A stretch of DNA of 42,509 bases, taken from the NCBI GenBank assembly GCA_017465095.1, contig JAFTWX010000047.1, positions 1 to 42,509 on the forward strand, in the 5' to 3' direction. Positions 1 to 8,268 of the stretch are shown piece by piece (positions within the stretch are counted from its first letter, which is position 1; every line of letters begins with the position of its first letter). The position numbers and the translations under genes were made by a program. Source of the stretch: Lachnospiraceae bacterium. GTDB lineage: Bacteria > Bacillota > Clostridia > Lachnospirales > Lachnospiraceae. A model generated the notes under the pieces. The model did no database searches and had not been told where the DNA came from. It saw nothing but the letters and a program-made list of their open reading frames with translations.

Positions 1-26
1 ATCATGGCCTGTTATATGCAGTAAAT

Positions 27-1067
27 TTATTTGCTCATCTCCTCAAACGCCGCCTTGCTGGCACCGTCAAAGGAGGAGACCGCCACAGGCCCGTCGGCCG
101 GTGTGTGGTACATCGGAACATCCGCTGCATAGGAGTGGAAGTAGACATATTGGGAAGTAACGCTGATGTCACTGTAAGTACCTTCGGCGACAAGCTCGGG
201 AGAGCTTCCGTCCAGTCCCATGCGCCAAAGGGCAGGCGTTTCGGTGTCGAAGGTCTGATAATAAATATATTGGGAGGAGAGGTTGAATGATTCCACTTTG
301 TCGGTCGTCAGAACGGTGATGCTGCCGTCAACCATGTCATAGCGGGACAAATAGAAATCTCCCTCCAAATCAATAAAGTATACGGACTGGCCGTGGAGCG
401 TCGGATTCCACATGTCATATTCTTTCACGATGTTTTCCTGTCCGGTTGCGGTGTCGTAGCTGAGCAGATGATGATTCTCCTCGGTTCCGTTGTAGTAGAT
501 GATACCGCCGGAAACGTTGGCCGGATTCATGAGATAGTCAGCCACGAGCTTTGGATTTTTTTTGTCGGTTCCGATGGAGAACAGCTGCAGTGTCTTGGCG
601 CCGTCCACCGGCTTTGTATAATAGACGGTGTTGTCAATCAGAGAGACGGTTCCGCAGTCTGATTTGTCGAGACAGTAAAGTCCGCGGCCGTTCTTTTTGC
701 AACGGTAAAGACCGTAGGTGCGGATCAGGAAACTGAAATCCGGGTAGGAGGAAGAATTTTTCTGGTAATAATACAGATAGTTGCCGGCTGCGTTGAGTCC
801 GGATACCTCCGAGCGGTTTAACTTTTTGATCGACGTTTCATCAGCGTTCATGCAGTACAGGGTACCCCCGTCATAGGCGTTGGCAAAGTAGACTACGCCG
901 TCCGACTCGCAGAAATATCCGCCGTTGTTAAGATTACCGGCGGTGTTGCCGATGGTTCCGGCCGGATTATCCGGGACACGGTTGATGAGATAGTTCACAA
1001 TCCAGACGCCAATAAGAATTATAGTTATAAGGACAACAAATACAGTTACCTTTGCTTTATTTTTCAT
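27..1067 (-). CDS. Membrane-anchored DUF5050-type (beta-propeller-like) protein
   Basis: A 346-residue protein. A short basic N-terminus (MKNKAK) is followed by one hydrophobic segment at about residues 7-29, so it is probably anchored in the membrane with the rest outside the cell. The remainder consists of repeated short motifs of the type 'xxxYYxxxxxGLYRxxxDG' (for example NYLYYYQK, TVYYTKP, GIIYYNG, SVYFIDLEGD, YIYYQTF, YVYFHSY). This spacing is typical of the DUF5050/LRP-like beta-propeller proteins common in Clostridia. I chose the ATG at 1067 because an AGGAGG lies just upstream on the minus strand; the reading frame stays open 25 codons further but without a ribosome binding site. It is divergent from pheA. 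Function is unknown; a role in surface binding or sensing is inference only. Confidence 0.8.
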   Translation of the reverse strand: MKNKAKVTVFVVLITIILIGVWIVNYLINRVPDNPAGTIGNTAGNLNNGGYFCESDGVVYFANAYDGGTLYCMNADETSIKKLNRSEVSGLNAAGNYLYYYQKNSSSYPDFSFLIRTYGLYRCKKNGRGLYCLDKSDCGTVSLIDNTVYYTKPVDGAKTLQLFSIGTDKKNPKLVADYLMNPANVSGGIIYYNGTEENHHLLSYDTATGQENIVKEYDMWNPTLHGQSVYFIDLEGDFYLSRYDMVDGSITVLTTDKVESFNLSSQYIYYQTFDTETPALWRMGLDGSSPELVAEGTYSDISVTSQYVYFHSYAADVPMYHTPADGPVAVSSFDGASKAAFEEMSK

Positions 1068-1192
1068 AGAGAACCTCCTGTTAGTTGAATGAAAAGCACC
1101 ACGAAAAAGCGGACTTTCCAAAGTACCTTCAGTATAGCACATCCGGTATATAAAATAGAATACTTTTTACATGGTTTTTACCATGCTTTGCC

Positions 1193-1219
1193 TTGCCTAT
1201 TAAGTGGAATTGGTATAAG
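1193..1219 (+). promoter_or_regulatory. Candidate pheA promoter with extended -10
   Basis: TGG-TATAAG (-10 at 1214-1219, with the TGn extension) is preceded by TTGCCT at 1193-1198. The spacer is only 15 bp, so the extended -10 probably carries the promoter. A small perfect hairpin (CATGGT, loop TTTT, ACCATG, 1170-1185) lies just upstream and could be an operator. The divergent gene has its own TGC-TATACT-like box on the other strand near 1132-1137. Confidence 0.45.
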
Positions 1220-1293
1220 ATATTTATGGTAGAAAAAAGGCTGTGGCTGATGAAATATATGGCAGAAAAAACAGCAGGATGAGAGGAAAAAAG

Positions 1294-2418
1294 ATGGATC
1301 TTGGTGTACTTCGAAATGAAATTGATGATATTGATCAGCAGATTGTTGATTTGTATGAGAGAAGAATGGATATTTGCTCCAAAGTGGCAGAATATAAAAT
1401 AGAGACCGGTAAGAAGGTGTTTGACAAGACGAGGGAAGAGGAGAAAATCCGCAAGGTAAAATCCCTTACCCACAATGAATTTAACAGCCACGGTGTGGAA
1501 GAATTGTTTGAACAGATCATGTCCATGAGCCGCAAACTTCAGTATCAGATGCTTGCAGCCCACGGAAGCCTCGGCAAACTTCCGTTTATCGGGGTGGAGG
1601 AACTGGATACAAAGAAGGCCCGCGTGGTATTTCAGGGGGCAGAGGGAGCATATTCCCAGGCAGCGATGGAAGAATATTTCGGTGACCGGGTCAACAGCTT
1701 TCATGTGGATACCTTCCGCGAAGCGATGAGTGCGATTGACGAGGGAAGTGCTGATTTTGCCGTGCTTCCGATTGAAAATTCCACAGCCGGAATCGTAAGT
1801 GAAATCTATGACCTTATGGTAGAGTTTGAGAATTATATTGTCGGTGAACAGATTATAAAAGTCGAACATTGTCTGCTGGGACTTCCGGGAACAGACCTTG
1901 AGAACATCGAGAGAGTCTATTCCCATCCGCAGTCGCTGATGCAGAGTGCAAGGTTCCTCAGTAGTTACAACTGGCAGCAGATCAGTATGCAGAACAATGC
2001 GTTTGCAGCCCAGAAGGTAAAGGAGGACGGTGATACATCCCAGGTGGCGATCGCCAGCGAATATGCGGCCAAGGCTTACGGGCTTGAGGTGCTGAAAAAA
2101 GGTGTCAACCAGTCGGAGACCAACTCCACGAGATTTATCATTGTCACCAACCAGAAAATTTTCAAAAAGGATGCAAAAAAGATCAGCATTTGTTTTGAGG
2201 TACCGCACGAGAGCGGTTCCCTTTACCATATGCTTTCGCATTTTATTTACAACAATCTCAACATGTGTAAGATTGAGAGCAGACCAATCGAGGATCGGAA
2301 CTGGGAATATCGTTTCTTTATTGATTTTGAGGGCAATCTTGCAGACAGCGCAGTGAAAAATGCCCTTCGCGGTCTCCGTGATGAGGCGCGCAACATGAAG
2401 ATTCTCGGCAATTATTAG
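1294..2418 (+). CDS. pheA: Bifunctional chorismate mutase / prephenate dehydratase
   Basis: This 374-residue P-protein converts chorismate to prephenate and then to phenylpyruvate in phenylalanine synthesis. Residues 1-86 form an AroQ chorismate mutase helix bundle with the expected active-site residues (R7, R24, K35, D44, R47, E48). Residues of about 110-285 are the prephenate dehydratase domain with the conserved TRF in SETNSTRF. The C-terminal ACT domain has GSLY and the ESRP motif (residues 328-331) that binds phenylalanine for feedback inhibition. The ATG at 1294 is chosen because GAGAGG sits 7 nt upstream; the frame is open 17 codons further without a good site. It precedes the ppx-like gene by 11 nt, so they may be co-transcribed. 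Identification is secure. Confidence 0.95.
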   Translation: MDLGVLRNEIDDIDQQIVDLYERRMDICSKVAEYKIETGKKVFDKTREEEKIRKVKSLTHNEFNSHGVEELFEQIMSMSRKLQYQMLAAHGSLGKLPFIGVEELDTKKARVVFQGAEGAYSQAAMEEYFGDRVNSFHVDTFREAMSAIDEGSADFAVLPIENSTAGIVSEIYDLMVEFENYIVGEQIIKVEHCLLGLPGTDLENIERVYSHPQSLMQSARFLSSYNWQQISMQNNAFAAQKVKEDGDTSQVAIASEYAAKAYGLEVLKKGVNQSETNSTRFIIVTNQKIFKKDAKKISICFEVPHESGSLYHMLSHFIYNNLNMCKIESRPIEDRNWEYRFFIDFEGNLADSAVKNALRGLRDEARNMKILGNY

Positions 2419-2429
2419 GAGGCAGTCGG

Positions 2430-3974
2430 ATGGCAATTCGGACATTTGCAGCAATCGATGTCGGTTCCTATGAACTGGCAATGAAAATATTTGAGATTTC
2501 CCCGAAGGTCGGACTGAAGGAAATCGACCACATCAGATACCGGATTGAGCTTGGCACAGAGAGCTACGGCTCCGGTAAAATCAGCATCGAACGGATCAAT
2601 GAGCTCTGTGATGTGCTCGGGGATTTTAAGAAGATTATGGAATCCTACAAAGTGGACGCCTACAAAGCGTATGCCACAAGCGCAGTGCGGGAAGCAAAAA
2701 ACACCATTCTTGTGCTGGATACCATTGAGAGCAGAACCGGACTGAAAGTAAATGTCATCAGCAACTCGGAGCAGCGTTTTCTGGATTACAAAGCGATTGC
2801 ATCCAAGGGAGAGGGATTCCGCAAAATCATCGAAAAGGGTACCGCCATTGTGGACCTTGGCGGCGGAAGTCTTCAGGTGTCATTGTTTGACAAGGATTCT
2901 CTTGTGATTACCCAGAACATCCGTCTCGGTGTACTGCGTATCCGTGACCGCCTTATGGCGATGCAGGCCAAACCTTCCCGCTATGCGGAGCTTGTGGGAG
3001 AGCTTGTGGACAATCAGCTTGAGGTGCTTAAAAAGATGCATTTCAAAGGGCGTGAAATTGAAAATATCATTTTTGTGGATGACTATTTTTCGCCGGTCAT
3101 TCAGAGTTCTTCTGTCAGTGGCGAGAAAAAAGGCTTTCTTTCCAGAGAAGGCTGTATGGAATTTGTAAAAAAACTGCAGACAAAGAGCCGGCAGGAAATC
3201 GCTGTTTCCCTCGGCATGGAGGAGGAGAAGGTTTCCCTTCTGTTTTGCAGCGCCATCCTTGTAAAGCGCATGCTTGAGGTGATGGATGCAAAGCTTTTGT
3301 GGGCCCCGGGCGTGACACTCTGCGACGGTATGGCTTATGAGTATGCAGAAAGAAATAAATTGATTACTCTTGACCATGATTTTGAGAAGGATATTCTTGC
3401 GTGCTGCGAGACAATCAGCAAGCGTTACATGGGCAGCCGAAAAAGAAGCGAGTCAGTGGAAAATATTTCGCTGATGATTTTTGACAGTATTAAAAAAATT
3501 CACGGTCTCAAGAAAAGAGACCGCTTCCTGTTGCAGCTGGCAGCCCGTCTGTATGATTGCGGAAAATATATCAGCATGCTCAATGCGGGCGAGTGTTCTT
3601 ACAATATCATCATGTCCACGGAGATTATCGGTCTTTCCCATTTAGAGAGGGAGATGGTGGCCAATATTGTCAAGTACAACCGTTTGGATTTTGAATACTA
3701 CGGGGAAACGGCGCGTCGCATGAATATTGATCAGAATGCTTATGTGACGGTAGCGAAGCTGACTGCGATTTTGAAGCTTGCCAACGGTCTCGACCGGAGT
3801 CACAAGCAGAAGTTCAAAAAGATAAAAGCGGTTTTGAAGGATAACGAGCTTATATTGAATGTAGACACGGCGGAGGATATTACGCTGGAGAAAAGTCTGA
3901 TTGGGCCGAAAGCGGACTTCTTCGAGGAAGTTTACAGCATTAAACCGGTGATCCGGCAGAAAAAGAGAGTCTGA
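2430..3974 (+). CDS. Ppx/GppA-family phosphatase-like protein with degenerate HD region
   Basis: A 514-residue member of the exopolyphosphatase/guanosine pentaphosphatase family (ASKHA fold). The N-terminal half shows the family's phosphate-binding loops: AIDVGSYELAMKI (usually AIDxGSNSxRL), YATSAVREAKN and VDLGGGSLQVS. The C-terminal half (from about residue 315) resembles the HD-like domain of Ppx/GppA, but the usual histidines are replaced: the HD-type motif reads LYDCGKYI, the His-rich loop reads AGECSY and the YHR-type motif reads KYNR. It sits 23 nt upstream of ppk1, so polyphosphate turnover is the natural role. Whether it still hydrolyses polyP or pppGpp, or regulates Ppk, cannot be read from the sequence. 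Confidence 0.85.
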   Translation: MAIRTFAAIDVGSYELAMKIFEISPKVGLKEIDHIRYRIELGTESYGSGKISIERINELCDVLGDFKKIMESYKVDAYKAYATSAVREAKNTILVLDTIESRTGLKVNVISNSEQRFLDYKAIASKGEGFRKIIEKGTAIVDLGGGSLQVSLFDKDSLVITQNIRLGVLRIRDRLMAMQAKPSRYAELVGELVDNQLEVLKKMHFKGREIENIIFVDDYFSPVIQSSSVSGEKKGFLSREGCMEFVKKLQTKSRQEIAVSLGMEEEKVSLLFCSAILVKRMLEVMDAKLLWAPGVTLCDGMAYEYAERNKLITLDHDFEKDILACCETISKRYMGSRKRSESVENISLMIFDSIKKIHGLKKRDRFLLQLAARLYDCGKYISMLNAGECSYNIIMSTEIIGLSHLEREMVANIVKYNRLDFEYYGETARRMNIDQNAYVTVAKLTAILKLANGLDRSHKQKFKKIKAVLKDNELILNVDTAEDITLEKSLIGPKADFFEEVYSIKPVIRQKKRV

Positions 3975-3997
3975 AAGAGACAGAACGGAGCATTTAA

Positions 3998-6160
3998 ATG
4001 AGTGAAAAGACAGAAAAAATAAATTACAGGGATCCGGCGCTTTATACGAACCGGGAGCTTTCCTGGCTGCAGTTTGATCACCGCATTTTGAGTGAGGCCA
4101 GAGATAAAAATATACCTTTGTTTGAGCGGCTGAAATTTTTGAGCATTTCGGCGTCTAATCTGGATGAATTTTTCATGGTCCGCGTAGCGTCCCTGAAGGA
4201 TATGATAAATGCGGGATATACCAAAAAAGATATCGCAGGACTCAGTCCGGAGAAGCAGCTTTCCCAGGTGAAAAAAGCAACCCATGAGCTTGTAAGTTTG
4301 CAGTATGCAACTTATAACAGAACGCTGCTTCCGCAGCTTCTGACAAACGGTATGCATGTGGTAACTCACCACGAAAATCTGACGGAGAAGCAGGCGGAAT
4401 ATCTGGACCGTTACTTTGAGGACAATATTTACCCGGTGCTTACTCCGATGGCGGTGGATTCGTCCAGACCGTTTCCGCTGATCCGCAACAAATCCCTCAA
4501 CCTCGGAGCTCTTCTCAAGAAGAAGGGAGAGAAGGATGCGGAGATTGAATTTGCCACGGTGCAGGTTCCTTCCGTGTTGCCGCGTATCATACAGCTTCCG
4601 GCGCAGTTGTTTGAAGACAATGCCAAAGCGCATGTGATTTTGCTGGAGGAAGTCATCGAGCACAATATGGATAAGCTGTTTTTAAATTATGATGTCATCT
4701 GCGTTCATCCGTTCCGGATTATGCGAAACGCCGATCTTTCCATCGACGAGGACGAGGCGGAGGATTTGCTTAAGGAGATTGAAAAACAGCTGAAAAAGCG
4801 CCAGTGGGGGGAAGCCATCCGACTGGAAGTGGAGGAGGGCGTCGACAAACGTCTCCTTAAAATCATCAACAAAGAACTGAAACTGGAAAATGAGGACATA
4901 TATTATATCAATGGTCCGCTTGATCTGACTTTCCTGATGAAAATGTACGGAATGGAAGGCTTTGACGGACTGAAAGTGAAATCCTACAAACCGCAGCCGG
5001 TAAAGGAACTTCCGGCGGATTGCGACATTTTTGCCGAGATTGCAAAGAGGGATATTTTGTTGCATCATCCGTACCAGACCTTTGAACCGGTGGTGTCGTT
5101 CATACAAAGAGCGGCAAAGGATCCGCAGGTTCTGGCCATCAAGCAGACGCTGTACCGCGTCAGCGGAAACTCGCCGATTATCCGTGCGCTTGCACAGGCG
5201 GCGGAAAACGGTAAGCAGGTTTCGGTGCTTGTGGAGCTGAAGGCGCGTTTTGATGAGGAAAACAATATTGTCTGGGCAAAGATGCTGGAAAAAGCTGGCT
5301 GTCACGTTATTTACGGTTTGGTCGGTCTCAAGACACATTCCAAGATTACGCTTGTCGTTCGACGGGAAGAGGACGGAATCCGTCGCTATGTGCATTTGGG
5401 CACAGGTAACTACAACGATGCGACGGCGAAATTGTATACGGACCTTGGACTTTTGACCTGTCAGGAGGAAATCGGAGAGGATGCGACCGCTGTGTTTAAC
5501 ATGCTTTCCGGATATTCTGAACCAAAGAGCTGGAATCGTCTTTCGGTGGCTCCGCTCTGGCTGAAAGACAAATTCTTATATTTGATCGGCCGTGAGGAGG
5601 AAAATGCGAGGGCAGGTGCGCCGGCCCGTATCATTGCAAAGATGAACTCCCTCTGTGATATAGATATTATCGAAGCGCTGTACAAAGCAGCTTCTGCCGG
5701 TGTGAAAATTGATTTGATTGTGCGCGGAATCTGTTGCCTGAAGGTGGGGATTCCGGGGGTCAGCGAAAATATAACCGTGCGTTCCATTGTGGGCAATTTC
5801 CTGGAACATGCCCGTGTTTTCTATTTTGAAAACAACGGAAGCGAGGAGGTCTATATGGCCAGCGCCGACTGGATGCCCAGAAACCTGGAACGACGCGTGG
5901 AAATTTTGTTCCCGATTTTACAGGAAGATTTGAAAAAGAAAGCCATCCACATTTTGCAGGTGCAGCTGGACGACACGTTGAAAGCACATGTGCTTCAGCC
6001 GGATGACACTTATGCGAAAGTGGACCGTCGCGGCAAAAAGCTTTGCTGTGCACAGGATACCTTCTGCGAGGAAGCTGTCGCTGAGGCAAAAAGTGAGGCT
6101 GGGGAAACTGCTGTGTCCGGAAGAGTTTTTAAACCGGAGACGGCGCAGCATTTGGAGTAG
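3998..6160 (+). CDS. ppk1: Polyphosphate kinase 1
   Basis: A 720-residue enzyme that reversibly polymerises the gamma-phosphate of ATP into inorganic polyphosphate. The order of Ppk1 domains is visible: an N-terminal domain (YTNRELSWLQFDHRIL), a head domain (DEFFMVRVASLKD), then two phospholipase-D-like catalytic domains. Key motifs include GLKTHSKITLVVRRE, YVHLGTGNYNDATAKLYTD (containing the autophosphorylated histidine of the family) and ASADWMPRNLERRVEILFPI. Length is normal for the family. It directly follows the ppx-like gene, and its stop is 2 nt before the next start, so the run pheA-ppx-ppk1-HAD looks like one operon. The tail after about residue 680 is not conserved in the family as I know it. 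Confidence 0.95.
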   Translation: MSEKTEKINYRDPALYTNRELSWLQFDHRILSEARDKNIPLFERLKFLSISASNLDEFFMVRVASLKDMINAGYTKKDIAGLSPEKQLSQVKKATHELVSLQYATYNRTLLPQLLTNGMHVVTHHENLTEKQAEYLDRYFEDNIYPVLTPMAVDSSRPFPLIRNKSLNLGALLKKKGEKDAEIEFATVQVPSVLPRIIQLPAQLFEDNAKAHVILLEEVIEHNMDKLFLNYDVICVHPFRIMRNADLSIDEDEAEDLLKEIEKQLKKRQWGEAIRLEVEEGVDKRLLKIINKELKLENEDIYYINGPLDLTFLMKMYGMEGFDGLKVKSYKPQPVKELPADCDIFAEIAKRDILLHHPYQTFEPVVSFIQRAAKDPQVLAIKQTLYRVSGNSPIIRALAQAAENGKQVSVLVELKARFDEENNIVWAKMLEKAGCHVIYGLVGLKTHSKITLVVRREEDGIRRYVHLGTGNYNDATAKLYTDLGLLTCQEEIGEDATAVFNMLSGYSEPKSWNRLSVAPLWLKDKFLYLIGREEENARAGAPARIIAKMNSLCDIDIIEALYKAASAGVKIDLIVRGICCLKVGIPGVSENITVRSIVGNFLEHARVFYFENNGSEEVYMASADWMPRNLERRVEILFPILQEDLKKKAIHILQVQLDDTLKAHVLQPDDTYAKVDRRGKKLCCAQDTFCEEAVAEAKSEAGETAVSGRVFKPETAQHLE

Positions 6161-6162
6161 AT

Positions 6163-7647
6163 ATGAAAAGACTTGTAATTTTTGACTTGGACGGTACACT
6201 TACCAACACGCTCAAATCCATACAGAAATCTGCAAATATGGCGCTTGAAGCCTTTGGTTTTGCACCTTATGAGGTGGACCGTTACCGCTATTTTGTGGGG
6301 AACGGTTCCGCAGAACTGATTCGCCAATGTCTGATTCATGACGGCGATGAGCAGCTTTTGCATTTTGATGAGGTTATGGGCAAATACGAGGAAGTGTTTG
6401 AAACCTATTGCATGTACGAGGTAAAGCCTTATGAAGGCATTTTGGATTTGATTGCAGCTTTAAAGAAAAAAGGATTTTTGCTTGCGGTTAACTCTAACAA
6501 ACCCCAGGCTCAGACGGAGGATGTGATTTCTTCCGTATTTGGGGACGATGTGTTTGATGCGGTGGTCGGCCAGGTGGATGACAGACCGCGGAAACCGGCG
6601 CCGGACGGCGTGAATTATATTTTAAGTAAGCTTGGAGTAACTTGTGACGAGACCGTTTATCTGGGGGATACGAGCATTGATATGCAGACCGGCAAATCGG
6701 CCGGTGTATTTACCGTCGGTGCCCTGTGGGGATTCCGCGACCGGGAAGAACTGGAGCAGCATCATGCGGATGCGATTATCAGTACGCCAGCGGAGCTTCT
6801 TGCTTATGTGAGTGATGAGACAGTGCTTGGGCACTGCGGCGAAAACAGAAAGATTCGTCTGATCGCTACCGATGTGGATGGAACGCTTGTCAAGGATTCA
6901 TCCCGCGAGGTCGGTGACGAGATGATAGAAGCGATTCGGAAGCTGACGGACCAGGGGATTTATTTTACCATAGCAAGCGGAAGACAGTACGGAAGTATCC
7001 GGCGCATGTTTGAGCGTGCGGACCGAAATCTTTTGTTTATCGCGGAAAACGGAGCTCATATCGTGAAGGACGGTCAGACCTACGGCCTTACCAGAATGAG
7101 AAGAGAGCACGTGGAAGAAATCATGGCGGATTTGCGTTCACTGTATGACAGAGATTGTCATGTGGTGGCTTCCACCAGCAAGGGCTGTTTTCTTGAGAGC
7201 ACGGACGAGGATTTCATCCGCCTGATCAGTGAAAGCTATCGGAATGATGTGACACTGACGGATGATATTCTTGCGGAGGACGCCGAGTTTGTGAAACTGG
7301 CGATTTATCACAAAGGAAGTATCCGGGAAATCGGAGAGAGTTTCCTGCTTCCGAAGTGGAAAGATAAAGTAAAGACCTGTATGGCGGGAGAGGAATGGGT
7401 GGATTTCATGGACTTCTCCGTGGACAAAGGAAATGCACTGAAGGCCCTGCAGGAAGGACTCGGAATTTCACCGGAGGAAACGATGGTGTTCGGCGATAAT
7501 GAAAATGACATCGGACTTCTTCGGGCCGGCGGCGAGAGCTATGCGGTCGAAAATGCCCTTCCGGTTGTAAAGGAAGCGGCAAAACATATCTGCCCGCCTT
7601 ACTGGGAGCAGGGAGTTTATCAGGTTTTGAAGACATTGTATATTTAA
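6163..7647 (+). CDS. Tandem HAD phosphatase fusion (phosphoglycolate phosphatase-like + Cof-type)
   Basis: A single 494-codon reading frame contains two complete HAD-superfamily phosphatase domains. Residues 1 to about 216 are a subfamily IA enzyme of the Gph type: motif I DLDGTLTNT, motif II VNSNKP, motif III K in RKPAPDG, motif IV GDTSIDMQ. Residues of about 228-494 are a Cof/IIB-type enzyme: motif I DVDGTLVKD, motif II ASGR, a C2-type cap, and motif III/IV with GDNENDIGLL. Both sets of catalytic Asp are intact. These are normally separate proteins. The ribosome binding site (TTGGAG) overlaps the ppk1 stop, which implies co-translation with ppk1. Substrates are unknown; sugar phosphates or phosphoglycolate for the first half are inference. 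Confidence 0.88.
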   Translation: MKRLVIFDLDGTLTNTLKSIQKSANMALEAFGFAPYEVDRYRYFVGNGSAELIRQCLIHDGDEQLLHFDEVMGKYEEVFETYCMYEVKPYEGILDLIAALKKKGFLLAVNSNKPQAQTEDVISSVFGDDVFDAVVGQVDDRPRKPAPDGVNYILSKLGVTCDETVYLGDTSIDMQTGKSAGVFTVGALWGFRDREELEQHHADAIISTPAELLAYVSDETVLGHCGENRKIRLIATDVDGTLVKDSSREVGDEMIEAIRKLTDQGIYFTIASGRQYGSIRRMFERADRNLLFIAENGAHIVKDGQTYGLTRMRREHVEEIMADLRSLYDRDCHVVASTSKGCFLESTDEDFIRLISESYRNDVTLTDDILAEDAEFVKLAIYHKGSIREIGESFLLPKWKDKVKTCMAGEEWVDFMDFSVDKGNALKALQEGLGISPEETMVFGDNENDIGLLRAGGESYAVENALPVVKEAAKHICPPYWEQGVYQVLKTLYI

Positions 7648-7674
7648 AGACATTGTATAAAGGAGGATATGACT

Positions 7675-7938
7675 ATGATGCAGTTTGATGAAAAAGTTTT
7701 GGATGCCTTTTTGAAACAACAGGAAAAATTGTTTCCGGAAGTAGTTGCCGAGACGCCGGAGGAAGCAGACGATTTCCTGTCAGAGTGTATGGCAGTGGTT
7801 GTGACCGGAAAAAAGGAAGTCTGGGCTTACTTTGAGGAAGAAGGAGTCGACATTGCAGAGATGAATGAGGATGATATCCTTGAAGCGGACGAAGTCTTCG
7901 ATGTGGGCGACGGAAGATATTTGATTGTGGAATGTTAG
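7675..7938 (+). CDS. Small acidic conserved protein
   Basis: An 87-residue very acidic protein (many Asp and Glu, few basic residues) with no signal peptide or membrane segment. I recognise the sequence type (MMQFDEKVLDAFLKQQ..., ending in a DxGDGRYLIVE stretch) as a protein found in Lachnospiraceae, sometimes labelled glyoxalase without clear support. The start at 7675 is chosen over the ATG at 7669 because AGGAGG (7661-7666) is 8 nt from 7675 but only 2 nt from 7669. A near-exact 13-bp direct repeat (AAGACATTGTATA at 7630-7642 and 7647-7659) spans the end of the HAD gene and the spacer. It is the last gene before a terminator. Function unknown. Confidence 0.75.
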   Translation: MMQFDEKVLDAFLKQQEKLFPEVVAETPEEADDFLSECMAVVVTGKKEVWAYFEEEGVDIAEMNEDDILEADEVFDVGDGRYLIVEC

Positions 7939-7972
7939 AAAGAGTCAGCAGCCTAACTTGATAATTTGAAAA

Positions 7973-8018
7973 AAGCAACCACAACCGCCTATGTAGGTGG
8001 CGTTGTGGTTACTTTTTT
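7973..8018. terminator. Bidirectional intrinsic terminator
   Basis: AACCACAAC (7977-7985) pairs with GTTGTGGTT (8002-8010). It is flanked by an A-tract on the left and a T-tract (8013-8018) on the right, so it can end transcripts from both the pheA-to-7938 operon and the convergent ABC-F/PHP operon. Confidence 0.8.
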
Positions 8019-8030
8019 GTGTTTTTGTTC

Positions 8031-8268
8031 ATTTGGTTGGACGCTCTAAATCACACTTGTCCCACCAGAGAATAAAAGTTGCAATTTAGTTGGGTGAAAA
8101 TTTGCCTGGCGTTCCAACTAAATTGAAAAATCTTTCAAAAGGTGGGACAAAGGAATCGTTTTCAGTCCAACTAGAATATATAATATCCAAATTAGTAGGA
8201 CAAGGAACTTAAAAATGCCCCGACTAAGATGTAAAAATATCAGATTAGTAGGGAACCGCCCCAATATA
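8031..8268. repeat. 53-bp-periodic array of alternating inverted half-sites
   Basis: This gene-free stretch holds about 4.5 diverged copies of a 53-bp unit. Each unit has a forward block (consensus ATTAGTWGGAC) and, about 22 bp on, its reverse complement (GTCCAACTAAAT). The GG of the forward block falls at 8039, 8092, 8145, 8198 and 8251; the CC of the inverted block falls at 8061, 8114, 8167 and 8220. All successive spacings are exactly 53 bp. The DNA between blocks is poorly conserved. Pairings include a perfect 12-bp stem (8082-8093 with 8114-8125) nested in a 10-bp stem (8057-8066 with 8141-8150). It lies between convergent genes; 53 is not a multiple of 3, so it is not a coding repeat. 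Confidence 0.85.

Noticed and set aside
1129..2481. A 450-codon minus-strand frame opposite pheA
   Set aside because: The plus strand encodes an unambiguous pheA with conserved motifs. The antisense frame is His/Phe/Cys-rich, as expected from codon bias, and has no site or motif.
8031..8268. Possible CRISPR array
   Set aside because: The conserved blocks are short, alternate in orientation and differ from unit to unit, with no identical 25-40-bp direct repeats and no cas genes in the window.
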